A stretch of DNA of 64,000 bases from positions 682,001-746,000 of the forward strand of contig NZ_JACDXJ010000001.1 of NCBI RefSeq assembly GCF_013520865.1. The letters run 5' to 3'. The notes beneath the pieces were generated by a model. The model saw only the letters and a program-made list of their open reading frames with translations, was not told the DNA's origin and did no database searches. Of this stretch, positions 1 to 8,703 are shown piece by piece; position 1 is the stretch's first letter, and each line of letters begins with the position of its first letter. A program made the position numbers and the translations under genes. Source of the DNA: Microvirga mediterraneensis. Its GTDB lineage: Bacteria; Pseudomonadota; Alphaproteobacteria; Rhizobiales; Beijerinckiaceae.

Positions 1-1014
1 GTCGGTGATCTTCGTGCCCGGCGTGAGGCCCATATATTCCAGCGCCCGCCACTTGGAGCGGCGCTTGTTCTCGTCCTGGATATCGTCCGGGTTCGGCACC
101 ACGCCGGCAACCGACACCACGTCCTCAGGCGACGTGCCCCAGGTGACGATGGGCGGCAGGTTGGCGGCGTCGAGACGGATCTCGCTGTCGAAGAAGGCGC
201 CCTCGTCCGTGCGCAAGCTGTCCCAGTACCGCACGGCCGCGTCCCAGGCCTCGCCCTTCGGGGCCTTGGGGCGGTCCTTCAGATAGGCATAGGTCTTCTC
301 GTCGGGGGCCACCATGCCGGCGCGGGCTCCACCTTCGATCGACATGTTGCAGATCGTCATGCGGCCTTCCATCGACAGTGACCGGATGGCCTCGCCCGCA
401 TATTCGATCACGTGGCCGGTGCCGCCGGCGGTGCCGATCTCGCCGATGATCGCCAGGATGATGTCCTTCGCCGTGACGCCGGGGGGCAGCTGCCCGTCCA
501 CGGTCACGCGCATGTTCTTGGCCTTCTTCTGGATCAGCGTCTGCGTGGCGAGCACGTGCTCGACCTCCGAGGTGCCGATGCCGTGGGCGAGCGACCCGAA
601 GGCGCCATGGGTCGAGGTGTGGCTGTCGCCGCACACGATGGTCATGCCTGGAAGCGTAAAGCCCTGCTCCGGGCCCACCACGTGGACGATGCCCTGGCGG
701 GTGTCGAGCTCGTTGTAGTACTCGACGCCGAATTCCTTGGCGTTCTGGGCGAGGGCGGCAACCTGCGTCGCGGCCTCGGGATCCTCGATGCCCTGGGAGC
801 GGTCGGAGGTCGGCACGTTGTGATCGACCACCGCCAGGGTCTTCTGCGGCTGGCGCACCTTGCGGCCGGTCATGCGCAGGCCCTCGAAGGCCTGCGGGCT
901 GGTCACTTCATGGACGAGGTGACGGTCGATGTAGAGAAGGCACGTCCCGTCATCCTGCTGATCGACGACGTGGTCGTCCCAGATCTTGTCATAGAGGGTG
1001 TGGGGCTTGGCCAT
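1..1014 (-). CDS. leuC: 3-isopropylmalate dehydratase large subunit, 5' part only
   Basis: Isomerises 2- and 3-isopropylmalate in leucine synthesis as a 4Fe-4S aconitase-family enzyme with LeuD. Reading the minus strand from an ATG at 1014 gives 338 continuous codons that run off the left edge. The start reads [15 protein letters not shown] and the family signature [13 protein letters not shown] is at about residues 128-140. The complete protein is usually about 470 residues, so the region expected to hold the cluster cysteines lies outside the window. A GGAAGAG ribosome-binding site precedes the ATG. rplS lies upstream in the same direction, separated by a terminator, so leuC probably has its own promoter in the 230-bp gap. 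Confidence 0.95.
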   Translation of the reverse strand, partial: MAKPHTLYDKIWDDHVVDQQDDGTCLLYIDRHLVHEVTSPQAFEGLRMTGRKVRQPQKTLAVVDHNVPTSDRSQGIEDPEAATQVAALAQNAKEFGVEYYNELDTRQGIVHVVGPEQGFTLPGMTIVCGDSHTSTHGAFGSLAHGIGTSEVEHVLATQTLIQKKAKNMRVTVDGQLPPGVTAKDIILAIIGEIGTAGGTGHVIEYAGEAIRSLSMEGRMTICNMSIEGGARAGMVAPDEKTYAYLKDRPKAPKGEAWDAAVRYWDSLRTDEGAFFDSEIRLDAANLPPIVTWGTSPEDVVSVAGVVPNPDDIQDENKRRSKWRALEYMGLTPGTKITD

Positions 1015-1189
1015 AGGTCTCTTCCAACGGTCGAAAATGTGGTCTGGCGTGTTTAGCGGCCTGTGGCGCGAACGGGAAGATGTCCTGAGCGCACACGGCC
1101 TTGAAACGATCGCATAGCAGAAGGCGGCAGGCGCGCAATTATATTTTTGTCGCGCTTGGATCTCGTGGGATCTGGGAGGACCGCCTCAG

Positions 1190-1218
1190 CAAAAAGGCGC
1201 GGTTTCGAGCCGCGCCTT
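1190..1218 (-). terminator. Rho-independent terminator of rplS
   Basis: On the minus strand a 9-bp GC-rich stem (AAGGCGCGG pairing with CCGCGCCTT, 7-nt loop) is followed by a T-run, about 27 bases after the rplS stop. It separates the rplS transcript from leuC. Confidence 0.85.
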
Positions 1219-1244
1219 CGTGAATTCTGCCGATGAGACGGGCC

Positions 1245-1628
1245 TTACTCGGCGGCAGCCGGGGCTCCGGTCTTCTTCTCGACGCGCTCGGCGATACGGG
1301 CCGACTTACCGCGACGGTCGCGCAGGTAGTAAAGCTTGGCGCGGCGGACGGCGCCACGGCGCACGACCTTGATGGAGTCGACGTTCGGCGAGTAGACCGG
1401 GAACACGCGCTCCACGCCCTCACCGTAGGAAATCTTGCGGACCGTGAAGCTCTCCTGGAGGCCGGCGCCGGAACGGGCGATGCAGACGCCTTCATAGGCC
1501 TGCACGCGGGTGCGCTCGCCTTCCTTCACCTTCACGTTGACGATGACGGTATCGCCGGGCTGGAAGTCGGGAATGGTCTTTGCGAGCTTGGCAATCTGCT
1601 CCTGCTCGAGCTGCTGAATGAGGTTCAT
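1245..1628 (-). CDS. rplS: 50S ribosomal protein L19
   Basis: Large-subunit protein at the 30S-50S interface. 127 residues, slightly longer than the usual ~115 because of an Ala/Lys-rich tail. It shows the L19 core: [14 protein letters not shown] near residues 24-37, [11 protein letters not shown], and [19 protein letters not shown] near the end. An AGGAG site sits about 7 nt before the ATG. In many bacteria rplS directly follows trmD; here four other genes lie between them, so it probably has a separate promoter in 1629-1744. A terminator follows at 1190-1218. Confidence 0.97.
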   Translation of the reverse strand: MNLIQQLEQEQIAKLAKTIPDFQPGDTVIVNVKVKEGERTRVQAYEGVCIARSGAGLQESFTVRKISYGEGVERVFPVYSPNVDSIKVVRRGAVRRAKLYYLRDRRGKSARIAERVEKKTGAPAAAE

Positions 1629-1744
1629 CGTTGTACTCCTGCCGTTGCGTGGCCCTGAGCGATCTCAAAACCCGCGGGATTTCGGCGTCCTGTTTTAAGT
1701 TGAGGCCGCGCCTATACAGGAGATCGGGAGGATTGTCGAGCCTT

Positions 1745-2431
1745 TCACGAGGCCGGCGCTGGCGACGGCTCCCGAGGGGCAATCCCGGCGAACAGGTACC
1801 GCTCGAACCAGTCCGGAAAGGCGCGGGCGAGCGCCCGGGGGCCCTCCACCTCGAGCCCCCTCCGCTGCGCCTCGGCGAAGCTCACGTCGCCCCGCCACCA
1901 GGCGACCAGAACGGGAAGGCCGGCGCGGACGCATAGCCGCTCGGGAAAACCGGGATTCTGCGTGCAGAGCGAGACCTCGGAGGCCTTCAGCAGCAGGAAA
2001 TGCGGCTGGCGCCGCCCCTCGATCTCGAAGCGGACGACCATGGGGTCCGGCGGCAGGGCCTCCGGGCGGACCCGCCGCTGCATGTCCACGAGGAGCGGCT
2101 CGAGGTCCAGGTCCTCGGTCTCGGGATGACGCGGCAGCCAGCGCTGGCCCCAGGTGCCGAGGGCGCCGACGATGCCCATCAGCTCCCGGCCCGCTTCCGT
2201 CAGCGCATATTCGGGCCCATGCTCGCCCTCGATGCGGGTCACAGCCCCCACACGGACCAGCTCCTGCAGCCGCTCCGACAGCATGGTGCGGGAGATGCGC
2301 GGGATGCCGCGGCGGATATCGTTGAAGCGCCTGCTGCCGCACAGCAATTCGCGCGCCACGAGAAGGGTCCAGCGCCCGCCGATGGCCTCATGGGCGCGGG
2401 CCACGGAACAGAACTGACCGTAATCTGCCAT
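1745..2431 (-). CDS. HxlR-family transcriptional regulator
   Basis: 228 residues. The first ~100 form the HxlR/MarR-like winged helix: IGGRWTLLVARELLCGSRRFNDI, then ISRTMLSERLQELVRVGAV, then a wing ending EYALTEAGRELM. The C-terminal ~110 residues resemble the extra domain of longer HxlR proteins and may bind a ligand, but I cannot name one. It is divergent from the cysteine synthase-like gene at 2536; the shared 104-bp gap contains a 15-bp palindrome (2468-2482). Control of that neighbour is an inference from layout. Confidence 0.85.
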   Translation of the reverse strand: MADYGQFCSVARAHEAIGGRWTLLVARELLCGSRRFNDIRRGIPRISRTMLSERLQELVRVGAVTRIEGEHGPEYALTEAGRELMGIVGALGTWGQRWLPRHPETEDLDLEPLLVDMQRRVRPEALPPDPMVVRFEIEGRRQPHFLLLKASEVSLCTQNPGFPERLCVRAGLPVLVAWWRGDVSFAEAQRRGLEVEGPRALARAFPDWFERYLFAGIAPREPSPAPAS

Positions 2432-2467
2432 GGACCATGAGCTAGCATGATCGCGGGCACGGCAGAA

Positions 2468-2482
2468 GTCCGGATTCCGGAC
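2468..2482. promoter_or_regulatory. Palindrome in HxlR/cysteine-synthase-like divergent promoter
   Basis: Perfect dyad GTCCGG-ATT-CCGGAC, 37 bp before the HxlR start and 54 bp before the synthase-like start. Position and symmetry fit an operator for the divergent HxlR regulator; there is no direct evidence of binding. Confidence 0.4.
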
Positions 2483-2535
2483 CTGACAGGCGCTTTGCCT
2501 GGGCCTACAAGGCGGAGGTTCCCGGACAAGAGCCC

Positions 2536-3492
2536 ATGACAGATCATTCCCCCACCATCCTCGACCATATCGGCAACACCTCCCTCATCGCCCTGCGCAA
2601 CATCCGCCCGGCCGGCGGCGCCCGCATCCTGCTGAAGCTGGAGGACGAGAACCCGACCGGCAGCATGAAGGACCGGATGGCGCTCGCCATGATCGAGGCC
2701 GCGGAGGCGGACGGGCGCCTCGGGCCGGGAGGCGCGGTGGTCGAATATACCGGCGGCAGCACCGGCGTGTCCCTGTCGCTGGTCTGCGCCGTGAAGGGGT
2801 ATCCGCTCGATATCGTAACCTCGGATGCCTTCGCGCAGGAGAAGCGCGACCACATGGAGCTTCTCGGCGCGGCGCTGCACATCGTGCCGAGCGAGAGCGG
2901 GCGCATGACCGAGAAGCTGACGAAGGACATGATCGAGGAGGCCCGCCTCATCGCCGGGGCGAAGGGCTCGTTCTGGACCGACCAGATGAGGAACCGCGAC
3001 CAGATCGCCGCCTATCACCGGATGGCCGACGAGATCTGGCGGCAGACGGAGGGCCGGATCGACGGCTTCGTGCAGAGCGTCGGAACGGCCGCCTCCCTGC
3101 GCGGCATCGCCGAGGGGCTGCGGCGCCACCGCGAGGCGATCCGGATCGTCGCCGTCGAGCCGGCGGAATCGCCCGTCCTGTCGGGCGGCCCTTCGGGCGC
3201 GCACAAGATCGACGGCATCGGCGCAGGCTATGTGGTGCCGCTCTGGCAGGAAGACGTCGCCGACGCCATCGAGCGGGTTTCGACCGAGGAGGCCACCGCG
3301 ATGGCATTCCGGCTCGCCCGCGAGGAGGGCCTGTTCGCCGGCACGTCGACCGGCGCCAATGTGATCGCGGCCTTGCGTCTCGCCGAACAATTGGGACCGG
3401 ACGCCACGATCGTCACGGTCATGTGCGACACGGGCATGAAATACCTGAAGACGTTCGGGGCAAGGCTCGCGGCAAGAAGCCTGCCCGCGTGA
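2536..3492 (+). CDS. PLP-dependent cysteine synthase-like protein (fold type II)
   Basis: 318 residues. The PLP lysine lies in NPTGSMKDR (Lys at about 45), with YTGGSTGVSLS at 71-81, and the C-terminus carries CDTGMKYLKTFGA, like the DSGxRY end of O-acetylserine sulfhydrylases. The phosphate-binding loop reads SVGTAASLRG rather than the usual GVGTGGT, so it is a divergent paralogue and its substrate may not be O-acetylserine; cysteine synthase-like or beta-replacing activity is as far as the sequence goes. Divergent from the HxlR regulator and convergent with the VOC gene, only 3 bp apart. Confidence 0.85.
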   Translation: MTDHSPTILDHIGNTSLIALRNIRPAGGARILLKLEDENPTGSMKDRMALAMIEAAEADGRLGPGGAVVEYTGGSTGVSLSLVCAVKGYPLDIVTSDAFAQEKRDHMELLGAALHIVPSESGRMTEKLTKDMIEEARLIAGAKGSFWTDQMRNRDQIAAYHRMADEIWRQTEGRIDGFVQSVGTAASLRGIAEGLRRHREAIRIVAVEPAESPVLSGGPSGAHKIDGIGAGYVVPLWQEDVADAIERVSTEEATAMAFRLAREEGLFAGTSTGANVIAALRLAEQLGPDATIVTVMCDTGMKYLKTFGARLAARSLPA

Positions 3493-3495
3493 CGA

Positions 3496-3894
3496 TCACA
3501 GCCGCTCCAGGAACTCGACCACGATGCCGTCCGGATCCTTGCAGAATGCCACCTTGCGGATCAGTTCGGCATTCGCCGCCTTGCGCGGCGGCACGGTGAA
3601 TTCCACGCCGGCGGAACGAAGCTTTTCATAGATCGCCTCGACGTCGTCGACCCGGAAGGTGATGTGGCGGATGCCGGCCTCGGTGACGGGCACCTCGCGG
3701 GCCGGCACCTGGATCGATGCGGCCGGCTCGACGATTTCGAGCATGACGCCGCCGGTCTCGAGAAACGCGATGCGCCCGCCCTCGCCCGTGCGCTTGACCA
3801 GGATCTCCTTCAGCCCCAGCAGGCCGCAATAGAACCCGATGGTTCTGTCGAGATTGCTGCTGGTCATGCCCACATGCTCGAACCCCTGCACCAT
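3496..3894 (-). CDS. VOC (glyoxalase/bleomycin-resistance) family protein
   Basis: 132 residues in one VOC domain pair: FEHVGMTSSNLDRTIGFYCGLLG at the N-terminus, GGVMLEIVEP in the middle, GIRHITFRVDDVEAIYEKL opening the second beta-alpha-beta unit, and KDPDGIVVEFLE at the C-terminus. The conserved His near the start and the terminal Glu fit a metal-dependent lactoylglutathione lyase-like fold, but the substrate is unknown. I chose the ATG at 3894 because AGGAGA precedes it and the domain begins there; the open frame extends further upstream across the methyltransferase gene. It is probably co-transcribed with that gene. Confidence 0.85.
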   Translation of the reverse strand: MVQGFEHVGMTSSNLDRTIGFYCGLLGLKEILVKRTGEGGRIAFLETGGVMLEIVEPAASIQVPAREVPVTEAGIRHITFRVDDVEAIYEKLRSAGVEFTVPPRKAANAELIRKVAFCKDPDGIVVEFLERL

Positions 3895-3929
3895 CGACGT
3901 CTCTCCTGTGCAGCTCATCACACGCTCGT

Positions 3930-4661
3930 CTAACGCTGAGCTGCCATGAGAAGGAACATGGGGCGCTCGCGTTCGTCCGCCCAGTCGGGTCGCGCGGCGA
4001 TCTGCGCAGGCGTCGGCGCCCATTCCTCCACGTGGACAATCGTGAAGCCGAGGCGGATGAGGAGGTTCACATAGGTCCCGAGGGTGCGGTGCTGCTTGAT
4101 CACGCCCTCGGCGAGCCAATTCGTGCGGCGCGGGCCTTCCTCGTGATAGCGGTCGACCGGCCATGTCTTGCGGCCGTCCGGGCCGACGGACCAGCCTGCC
4201 GGGATCGGCGCCGTCACGATCGGATGTTCGACGGAGAAAACGAATGTCGAACCGGGCGACAGCGCACGATACAGCTCGGTCAGGAGACCCGGCAGATTCT
4301 CGATGTAGTGCAGGGCGAGCGAGCTGTAGGCGAAATCGAACGTTTCGGTCCCGAGATCGAGCCATTCGAGATCGGCCCGGCGATAGACGATCCCGGGATC
4401 GGACGTCAGGACGGCCGCCCGGGCCAGCATGCGTTCCGAGACATCGAGGCCGAGCACCCGCTCCGCGCCATGGTCACGGGCCCAGCGGCAGAACCAGCCA
4501 TAGCCGCACCCGAGATCGACGACCCGGCGACCGCCGAGATCCGGAAGAAGCGCACGCAGCGAGGGCCATTCCGCCGCGCCGGACAGCCCCTCTTGGGACC
4601 GCTCCAAACGGCTGTAATTCTCGAAGAAATCGGGATCGTCGTAGATGTTCTGTGTCGGCAT
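3930..4661 (-). CDS. Class I SAM-dependent methyltransferase
   Basis: 243 residues. Motif I VVDLGCGYG lies at about 47-55, the acidic end of strand 2 is GLDVSERML, and FDFAYSSLALHYI is the post-motif, as in UbiE/Tam-like small-molecule methyltransferases. FSVEHPI and the RYHEEG segment suggest a specific subfamily, but the acceptor is not identifiable. It lies between trmD (23 bp upstream) and the VOC gene, on the same strand, so it may ride on the ribosomal operon transcript. Confidence 0.85.
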   Translation of the reverse strand: MPTQNIYDDPDFFENYSRLERSQEGLSGAAEWPSLRALLPDLGGRRVVDLGCGYGWFCRWARDHGAERVLGLDVSERMLARAAVLTSDPGIVYRRADLEWLDLGTETFDFAYSSLALHYIENLPGLLTELYRALSPGSTFVFSVEHPIVTAPIPAGWSVGPDGRKTWPVDRYHEEGPRRTNWLAEGVIKQHRTLGTYVNLLIRLGFTIVHVEEWAPTPAQIAARPDWADERERPMFLLMAAQR

Positions 4662-4683
4662 GGGCGACTCCCGGCTCGATTGT

Positions 4684-5364
4684 TTACTCCAGCAGGTCCG
4701 GGCGACGTTCCCGCGTGATGCGCTCCGATTCCTCGCGGCGCCAGCGCTCGATCATGGCATGATTGCCGGAGAGCAGCACGTCGGGAATAGGCCGGCCCTC
4801 CCATTCGCGCGGCCGCGTATAGTGCGGATATTCGAGACGGTTCGCCTCGAAGCTCTCCTCGGTGCCGGAAGCCTCCTTGCCCATGACGCCGGGCAACAGC
4901 CGCACGCAGGCATCGAGCACGATCATCGCGGCCATCTCGCCGCCGGAGAGCACGTAATCGCCGATGGAGATTTCCTGCAGGCCGCGCCCCTCGATCACCC
5001 GCTCGTCCACGCCCTCGAAGCGGCCGCAGACGATGACCACGCCGGGACCGGCCGCGAGCTCGCGCACATAGCCTTGGGTCAGCGGCTTGCCGCGCGGACT
5101 CATGAGCAGCTTGGGGCGCGGATCCTCGGCCGGAACATGGGCGTCGATGGCGGAAGCCAGCACGTCGCAGCGGATCACCATGCCGGGACCGCCGCCCGCC
5201 GGCGTGTCGTCCACCGTGCGGTGACGGCCGAGGCCATGGTCGCGGATGTTCTTCGCCGCGAGCGACCACACGCCCCGCGCGAGCGCGTCGCCCGACAGTG
5301 ACATGCCGAGCGGACCTGGGAACATATCGGGATAAAGAGTGAGAATGGTGGCGGAAAAGCTCAC
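4684..5364 (-). CDS. trmD: tRNA (guanine-N1)-methyltransferase TrmD
   Basis: Makes m1G37 in tRNAs read by CNN/GG codons, preventing +1 frameshifting. 226 residues with SPOUT-family marks: GGGPGMV near 58-64, [25 protein letters not shown], and the trefoil-knot segment [13 protein letters not shown]. The C-terminal part [10 protein letters not shown] and [17 protein letters not shown] is typical. Its start overlaps the rimM stop by 4 nt, indicating translational coupling in the rpsP-rimM-trmD operon. Confidence 0.97.
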   Translation of the reverse strand: MSFSATILTLYPDMFPGPLGMSLSGDALARGVWSLAAKNIRDHGLGRHRTVDDTPAGGGPGMVIRCDVLASAIDAHVPAEDPRPKLLMSPRGKPLTQGYVRELAAGPGVVIVCGRFEGVDERVIEGRGLQEISIGDYVLSGGEMAAMIVLDACVRLLPGVMGKEASGTEESFEANRLEYPHYTRPREWEGRPIPDVLLSGNHAMIERWRREESERITRERRPDLLE

Positions 5365-6074
5365 GCCTCGTCCTCGGATTCGGGTGCGGATTTCGCCGGC
5401 TCGAACAGGTCGTCAGGCGGATTGGCCACGATGCGCTTGCCGGTCAGATCGATCGTCGGCACGAACGCCTTGGTGAACGGCAGCAGCGCCGTCGGGCCTT
5501 TTTGCGCGGGCGCGATTTCGAGAAGATCGCCGCCGCCGTAATTGGGCACATCGATCACGGTGCCGATGATCTCGCCCGCCTCGTTGGACACGGCGAGGCC
5601 GATCAGGTCCGCGAGCAGGAATTCGTCTTCCTCGCCGGGCGGCGGAAGCTTGTCGCGCTCCACATAGAGCTGCACGCGGTTGAGCGCTTCGGAGGCCTCG
5701 CGCGTCGTCACGCCGTCGACGATGGCAACGAGCAGATCGGGCGCGGCGCCGGGAGCGGGCCGCACATTCTTGAGGGAATAGGTTTTGCCGTTGGATGCGA
5801 TCAGCGGCTTGTAACCGGCGATCGCCTGCGGATCGCCCGTATGGGATTTCAGCCGCACTTCGCCCTTGAGGCCATGGGCGCGGCCGAACTCGCCCACGAG
5901 GACGAGGTCGTTTCGCTGTGACAGAGAAAGCCCTCCTCCCCCTTGTGGGGAGGAGATGGAGGTGGGGATGTGAGCGCCACCTTCTGATTTCTTGGCGCCA
6001 GCACCCCCACCCCTGCCCCTCCCCACAAGGGGGAGGGGTGAGGTGGAGCGCTGTTGGAAACGCTCCTTCTTCAT
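5361..6074 (-). CDS. rimM: Ribosome maturation factor RimM, N-terminus disturbed by a repeat
   Basis: 16S/30S assembly factor that binds S19. The RimM core starts [23 protein letters not shown] and continues through a PRC-barrel ([24 protein letters not shown]). The only in-frame ATG before the core is at 6074, six bases after the rpsP stop, which gives 237 residues with about 50 extra ones encoded by a palindromic repeat (5931-6037) full of Gly, Pro and Arg. No ATG, GTG or TTG in frame was found between the repeat and the core. A CTG directly after GGAGGAGGG (encoded by the repeat edge) is an alternative start. Product and family are secure; the 5' end is not. Confidence 0.85.
   Translation of the reverse strand: MKKERFQQRSTSPLPLVGRGRGGGAGAKKSEGGAHIPTSISSPQGGGGLSLSQRNDLVLVGEFGRAHGLKGEVRLKSHTGDPQAIAGYKPLIASNGKTYSLKNVRPAPGAAPDLLVAIVDGVTTREASEALNRVQLYVERDKLPPPGEEDEFLLADLIGLAVSNEAGEIIGTVIDVPNYGGGDLLEIAPAQKGPTALLPFTKAFVPTIDLTGKRIVANPPDDLFEPAKSAPESEDEA
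5931..6037. repeat. Palindromic intergenic element inside the rimM 5' region
   Basis: Two inverted arms (5931-5967 and 6004-6037) built on CCTCCCC-CTTGTGGGGAGG pair around a ~36-nt centre. The same architecture, with different sequence in the centre, occurs between hisF and hisA (31158-31300). It looks like a short non-autonomous palindromic repeat and is translated in frame if rimM starts at 6074. Confidence 0.75.
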
Positions 6075-6079
6075 AGGAC

Positions 6080-6439
6080 TTAAGCGGCCTCGCCGCCGGC
6101 AGCCTCGGCCGCAGCGGCCTTCTCGGCGGCGCGCTCCTGGGCCTTCTTGCCCGGAACGGCCTTCTGCGGGTTGTTGCGGGCCGGACGCTTCAGGAGGCCG
6201 GCGGCATCGAGGAAGCGCAGGACGCGGTCGGTCGGCTGGGCGCCCTTGGCGAGCCAAGCCTGGATCTTCTCGGTTTCGAGAACGACGCGGCCGGCATCAT
6301 CCTTCGGCTTCATCGGGTCGTAGGTACCGACCTTCTCGATGAAGCGGCCATCGCGCGGGGAGCGCGAATCGGCCACGACGATGCGGTAGTAGGGACGCTT
6401 CTTCGCACCACCACGGGTGAGACGGATCTTCAGGGACAT
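6080..6439 (-). CDS. rpsP: 30S ribosomal protein S16
   Basis: 119 residues. The S16 core starts [21 protein letters not shown] and includes [21 protein letters not shown], then an Ala/Lys-rich tail ([15 protein letters not shown]) common in alphaproteobacteria. AAAGGAG lies 7-8 nt before the ATG. First gene of the rpsP-rimM-trmD unit, downstream of ffh in the same direction. Confidence 0.97.
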   Translation of the reverse strand: MSLKIRLTRGGAKKRPYYRIVVADSRSPRDGRFIEKVGTYDPMKPKDDAGRVVLETEKIQAWLAKGAQPTDRVLRFLDAAGLLKRPARNNPQKAVPGKKAQERAAEKAAAAEAAGGEAA

Positions 6440-6512
6440 GGGATACTCCTTTTGGTGTCCTGTGATCAAACTTGCCTTCATGCCGTCCCCACCGTAGCGG
6501 GGACAACGAAAC

Positions 6513-8075
6513 CTATTTCTTCTTCCCGAACGGGAAACCGCCGATGCCGGGAAGCCCCGGGATCTTGCCGGCGCCGAGACCCGGCAGGCCGGGCACACCC
6601 TTGGGCATGGGCGGAAGGCCGCCCGCGCCGCCGGGGAAGTCGGGCAGCTTGCCGCCCATCTGCTTCTGCAGCGCCTCGATCTGCTCCGGCGTCGGCTGGG
6701 GCATGCCACCCATACCTCCGCCGCCGCCGCCGATGCCGAACATCTTGCCGAGCGCGCCGGCCATGCCCTTGCCCTTGCCGCCGCCCATCATCTTCATGAC
6801 ATCGGCCATCTGGCGGTGCATCTTCAAGAGCTTGTTGATCTCCTCGATCTTGGCGCCCGCACCGGCCGCGATGCGCTTCTTGCGCGAGGCCTTGAGGATG
6901 CCGGGGTTGCGGCGTTCGGCCGGGGTCATGGAATCGATGATGGCGCGCTGGCGCTTGATGATTCGGTCGTCGAGATTGGCGTTCTCGAGCTGCGACTTCA
7001 TCTTGGCGACGCCCGGCAGCATGCCCATCATGCCGGAGAGGCCGCCGATCTTCTCCATCTGGGCGAGTTGATCGCGCAGGTCTTCCAGGTCGAACTTGCC
7101 CTTGCGCATCTTCTCGGCCATGCGCTGGGCCTGCGCCTGGTCGAAATTTTCGGCAGCCTTCTCGACCAGCGAGACGATGTCGCCCATGCCGAGGATGCGG
7201 TTGGCGACGCGGCTCGGGTGGAACTCCTCCAGCGCATCGACCTTCTCGCCCGTACCGATGAGCTTGATCGGCTTGCCGGTGACGGCGCGCATGGACAACG
7301 CCGCACCGCCGCGGGCATCGCCGTCCATGCGGGTCAGCACGATGCCGGTGACGCCGAGACGCTCGTCGAAGGCGCGCGCGGTGTTGACCGCGTCCTGGCC
7401 GGTGAGCGCATCGGCCACGAGGAGCACCTCGTGCGGGTTGGTGGCGGCGCGCACGTCCGCCGCCTCCACCATGAGGGCCTCGTCCACGGTCACGCGGCCG
7501 GCGGTGTCGAGCATCACCACGTCGTAGCCGCCGAGGCGGGCGGCCTCCATGGCGCGGCGGGCGATCTGCACGGCCGACTGGCCGGCCACGATGGGCAGCG
7601 TGTCGACGCCGACCTGCTTGCCGAGCACCGCGAGCTGTTCTTGTGCCGCCGGGCGGCGGGTGTCGAGGGACGCCATGAGCACGCGGCGGTTCTCGCGGTC
7701 CTTCAGGCGCCGGGCGATCTTGGCCGTAGTGGTCGTCTTACCGGAACCCTGGAGGCCGACCATGAGGATGCCGACGGGCGGAACCGCGTTGAGGCTGATC
7801 ACCTCAGCGTCCGCGCCCAGCATCTCCACCAGCTGGTCGTGGACGATCTTGACCACCTGCTGGCCGGGCGAAACCGACTTGACCACCTCCGCGCCGACCG
7901 CGCGGGCGCGCACCTTGTCCGTGAAGGAGCGGACGACCTCGAGCGCCACGTCGGCCTCGAGCAGGGCGCGGCGGACCTCGCGCAGGGCCGCGTTGACGTC
8001 CTCCTCGGTGAGCGCGCCACGGCGCGTCAGCGCGTTGAGGATATTGGAAAGCTTGTCGGAAAGGCCTTCGAACAT
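6513..8075 (-). CDS. ffh: Signal recognition particle protein Ffh
   Basis: GTPase of the SRP; binds 4.5S RNA and signal peptides and docks with FtsY (encoded at 15288). 520 residues: N domain, G domain with P-loop GLQGSGKTT at 107-115, [21 protein letters not shown], then a Met-rich M domain ([31 protein letters not shown]) and a Gly/Met/Pro-rich tail. I chose the ATG at 8075 over a GTG at 8081: the N domain begins there and GGAATTG lies upstream. The preceding small gene ends at 8078, so the two are tightly coupled. Confidence 0.96.
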   Translation of the reverse strand: MFEGLSDKLSNILNALTRRGALTEEDVNAALREVRRALLEADVALEVVRSFTDKVRARAVGAEVVKSVSPGQQVVKIVHDQLVEMLGADAEVISLNAVPPVGILMVGLQGSGKTTTTAKIARRLKDRENRRVLMASLDTRRPAAQEQLAVLGKQVGVDTLPIVAGQSAVQIARRAMEAARLGGYDVVMLDTAGRVTVDEALMVEAADVRAATNPHEVLLVADALTGQDAVNTARAFDERLGVTGIVLTRMDGDARGGAALSMRAVTGKPIKLIGTGEKVDALEEFHPSRVANRILGMGDIVSLVEKAAENFDQAQAQRMAEKMRKGKFDLEDLRDQLAQMEKIGGLSGMMGMLPGVAKMKSQLENANLDDRIIKRQRAIIDSMTPAERRNPGILKASRKKRIAAGAGAKIEEINKLLKMHRQMADVMKMMGGGKGKGMAGALGKMFGIGGGGGGMGGMPQPTPEQIEALQKQMGGKLPDFPGGAGGLPPMPKGVPGLPGLGAGKIPGLPGIGGFPFGKKK

Positions 8076-8077
8076 GA

Positions 8078-8293
8078 TCACTCAATTCCTTTTGCGATGA
8101 GTGGTACATCGCGATCCGCGATGGCCTTTTCAAAGTGGCGGATGGCCGCCTCGAACTTGTCGCGGCAGCCCGGATTGCAGAAGCCGACGACCTCGCCGCG
8201 ATAGCGGGTGAGCGAATCCGCCGCGATCGGCTTTCCCGACCACGGGCAGGTCTCGTTGACCGCGTCCTCGATGCGCAATGTGTCGTCCGACAT
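8078..8293 (-). CDS. Small YHS/TRASH-like zinc-binding protein
   Basis: 71 residues from the ATG at 8293, which has GGAAGG nine bases upstream (an in-frame GTG at 8302 is less likely). The centre reads ETCPWSGKPIAADSL followed by VVGFCNPGCRDKFEAAI: one Cys, then a CxxxC pair, in the spacing of YHS/TRASH metal-binding domains. The hydrophobic GFCNPGCRDKF is the family hallmark. Homologues are sometimes labelled glutathione S-transferase, which the sequence does not support. It ends 2 bp before the ffh ATG, so it is probably co-translated; function unknown. Confidence 0.75.
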   Translation of the reverse strand: MSDDTLRIEDAVNETCPWSGKPIAADSLTRYRGEVVGFCNPGCRDKFEAAIRHFEKAIADRDVPLIAKGIE

Positions 8294-8326
8294 CGCTTCC
8301 ACCTTCCTTCATATGCCCCCTCACAG

Positions 8327-8434
8327 CCTCATCCCCGGGAGGACCGTCAGGTCCGTCTCGAAGGACGAGGCGCCTCCGGCGCCCGCTGAACCCTCCTTCG
8401 AGACGCAGCCTTCGGCTGCTCCTCAGGATGAGGG
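8327..8434. repeat. REP-like palindromic repeat
   Basis: The ends CCTCATCC and GGATGAGG are inverted, and GTCTCGAAGGA / TCCTTCGAGAC form an inner pair. A related half-element (TCCTTCGAGACG...TCCTCAGGATGAGG) is at 33954-33992. The 400-bp gene-free stretch 8303-8703 consists of this element, then an AT-richer region from about 8575 that leads into the methyltransferase gene; nothing else was seen there. Confidence 0.6.
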
Positions 8435-8703
8435 CCGTGCGAGAGAAACCCCAAAGAGAAACGCGCCCGAGGGCGCATCGCGCTGTCGGACGTTGACCTC
8501 CAGCCTCTCGGGCTGGTCGGCGGCTCATAAGGGCTCGCTCTACAGATTTGCGGTCAGCGCTTAAGGGAAAAAGGCAGCGGAGTCAAGGAAAGGGCTAGAC
8601 TGCCTTACTTTCCAATAGCTTGGCTTCGAATCACATCAGAGTAACAGGACTGGGCTAAAATGCCTCAACATTTAATCCTTTACTAACTATATGATTCTAT
8701 TAC

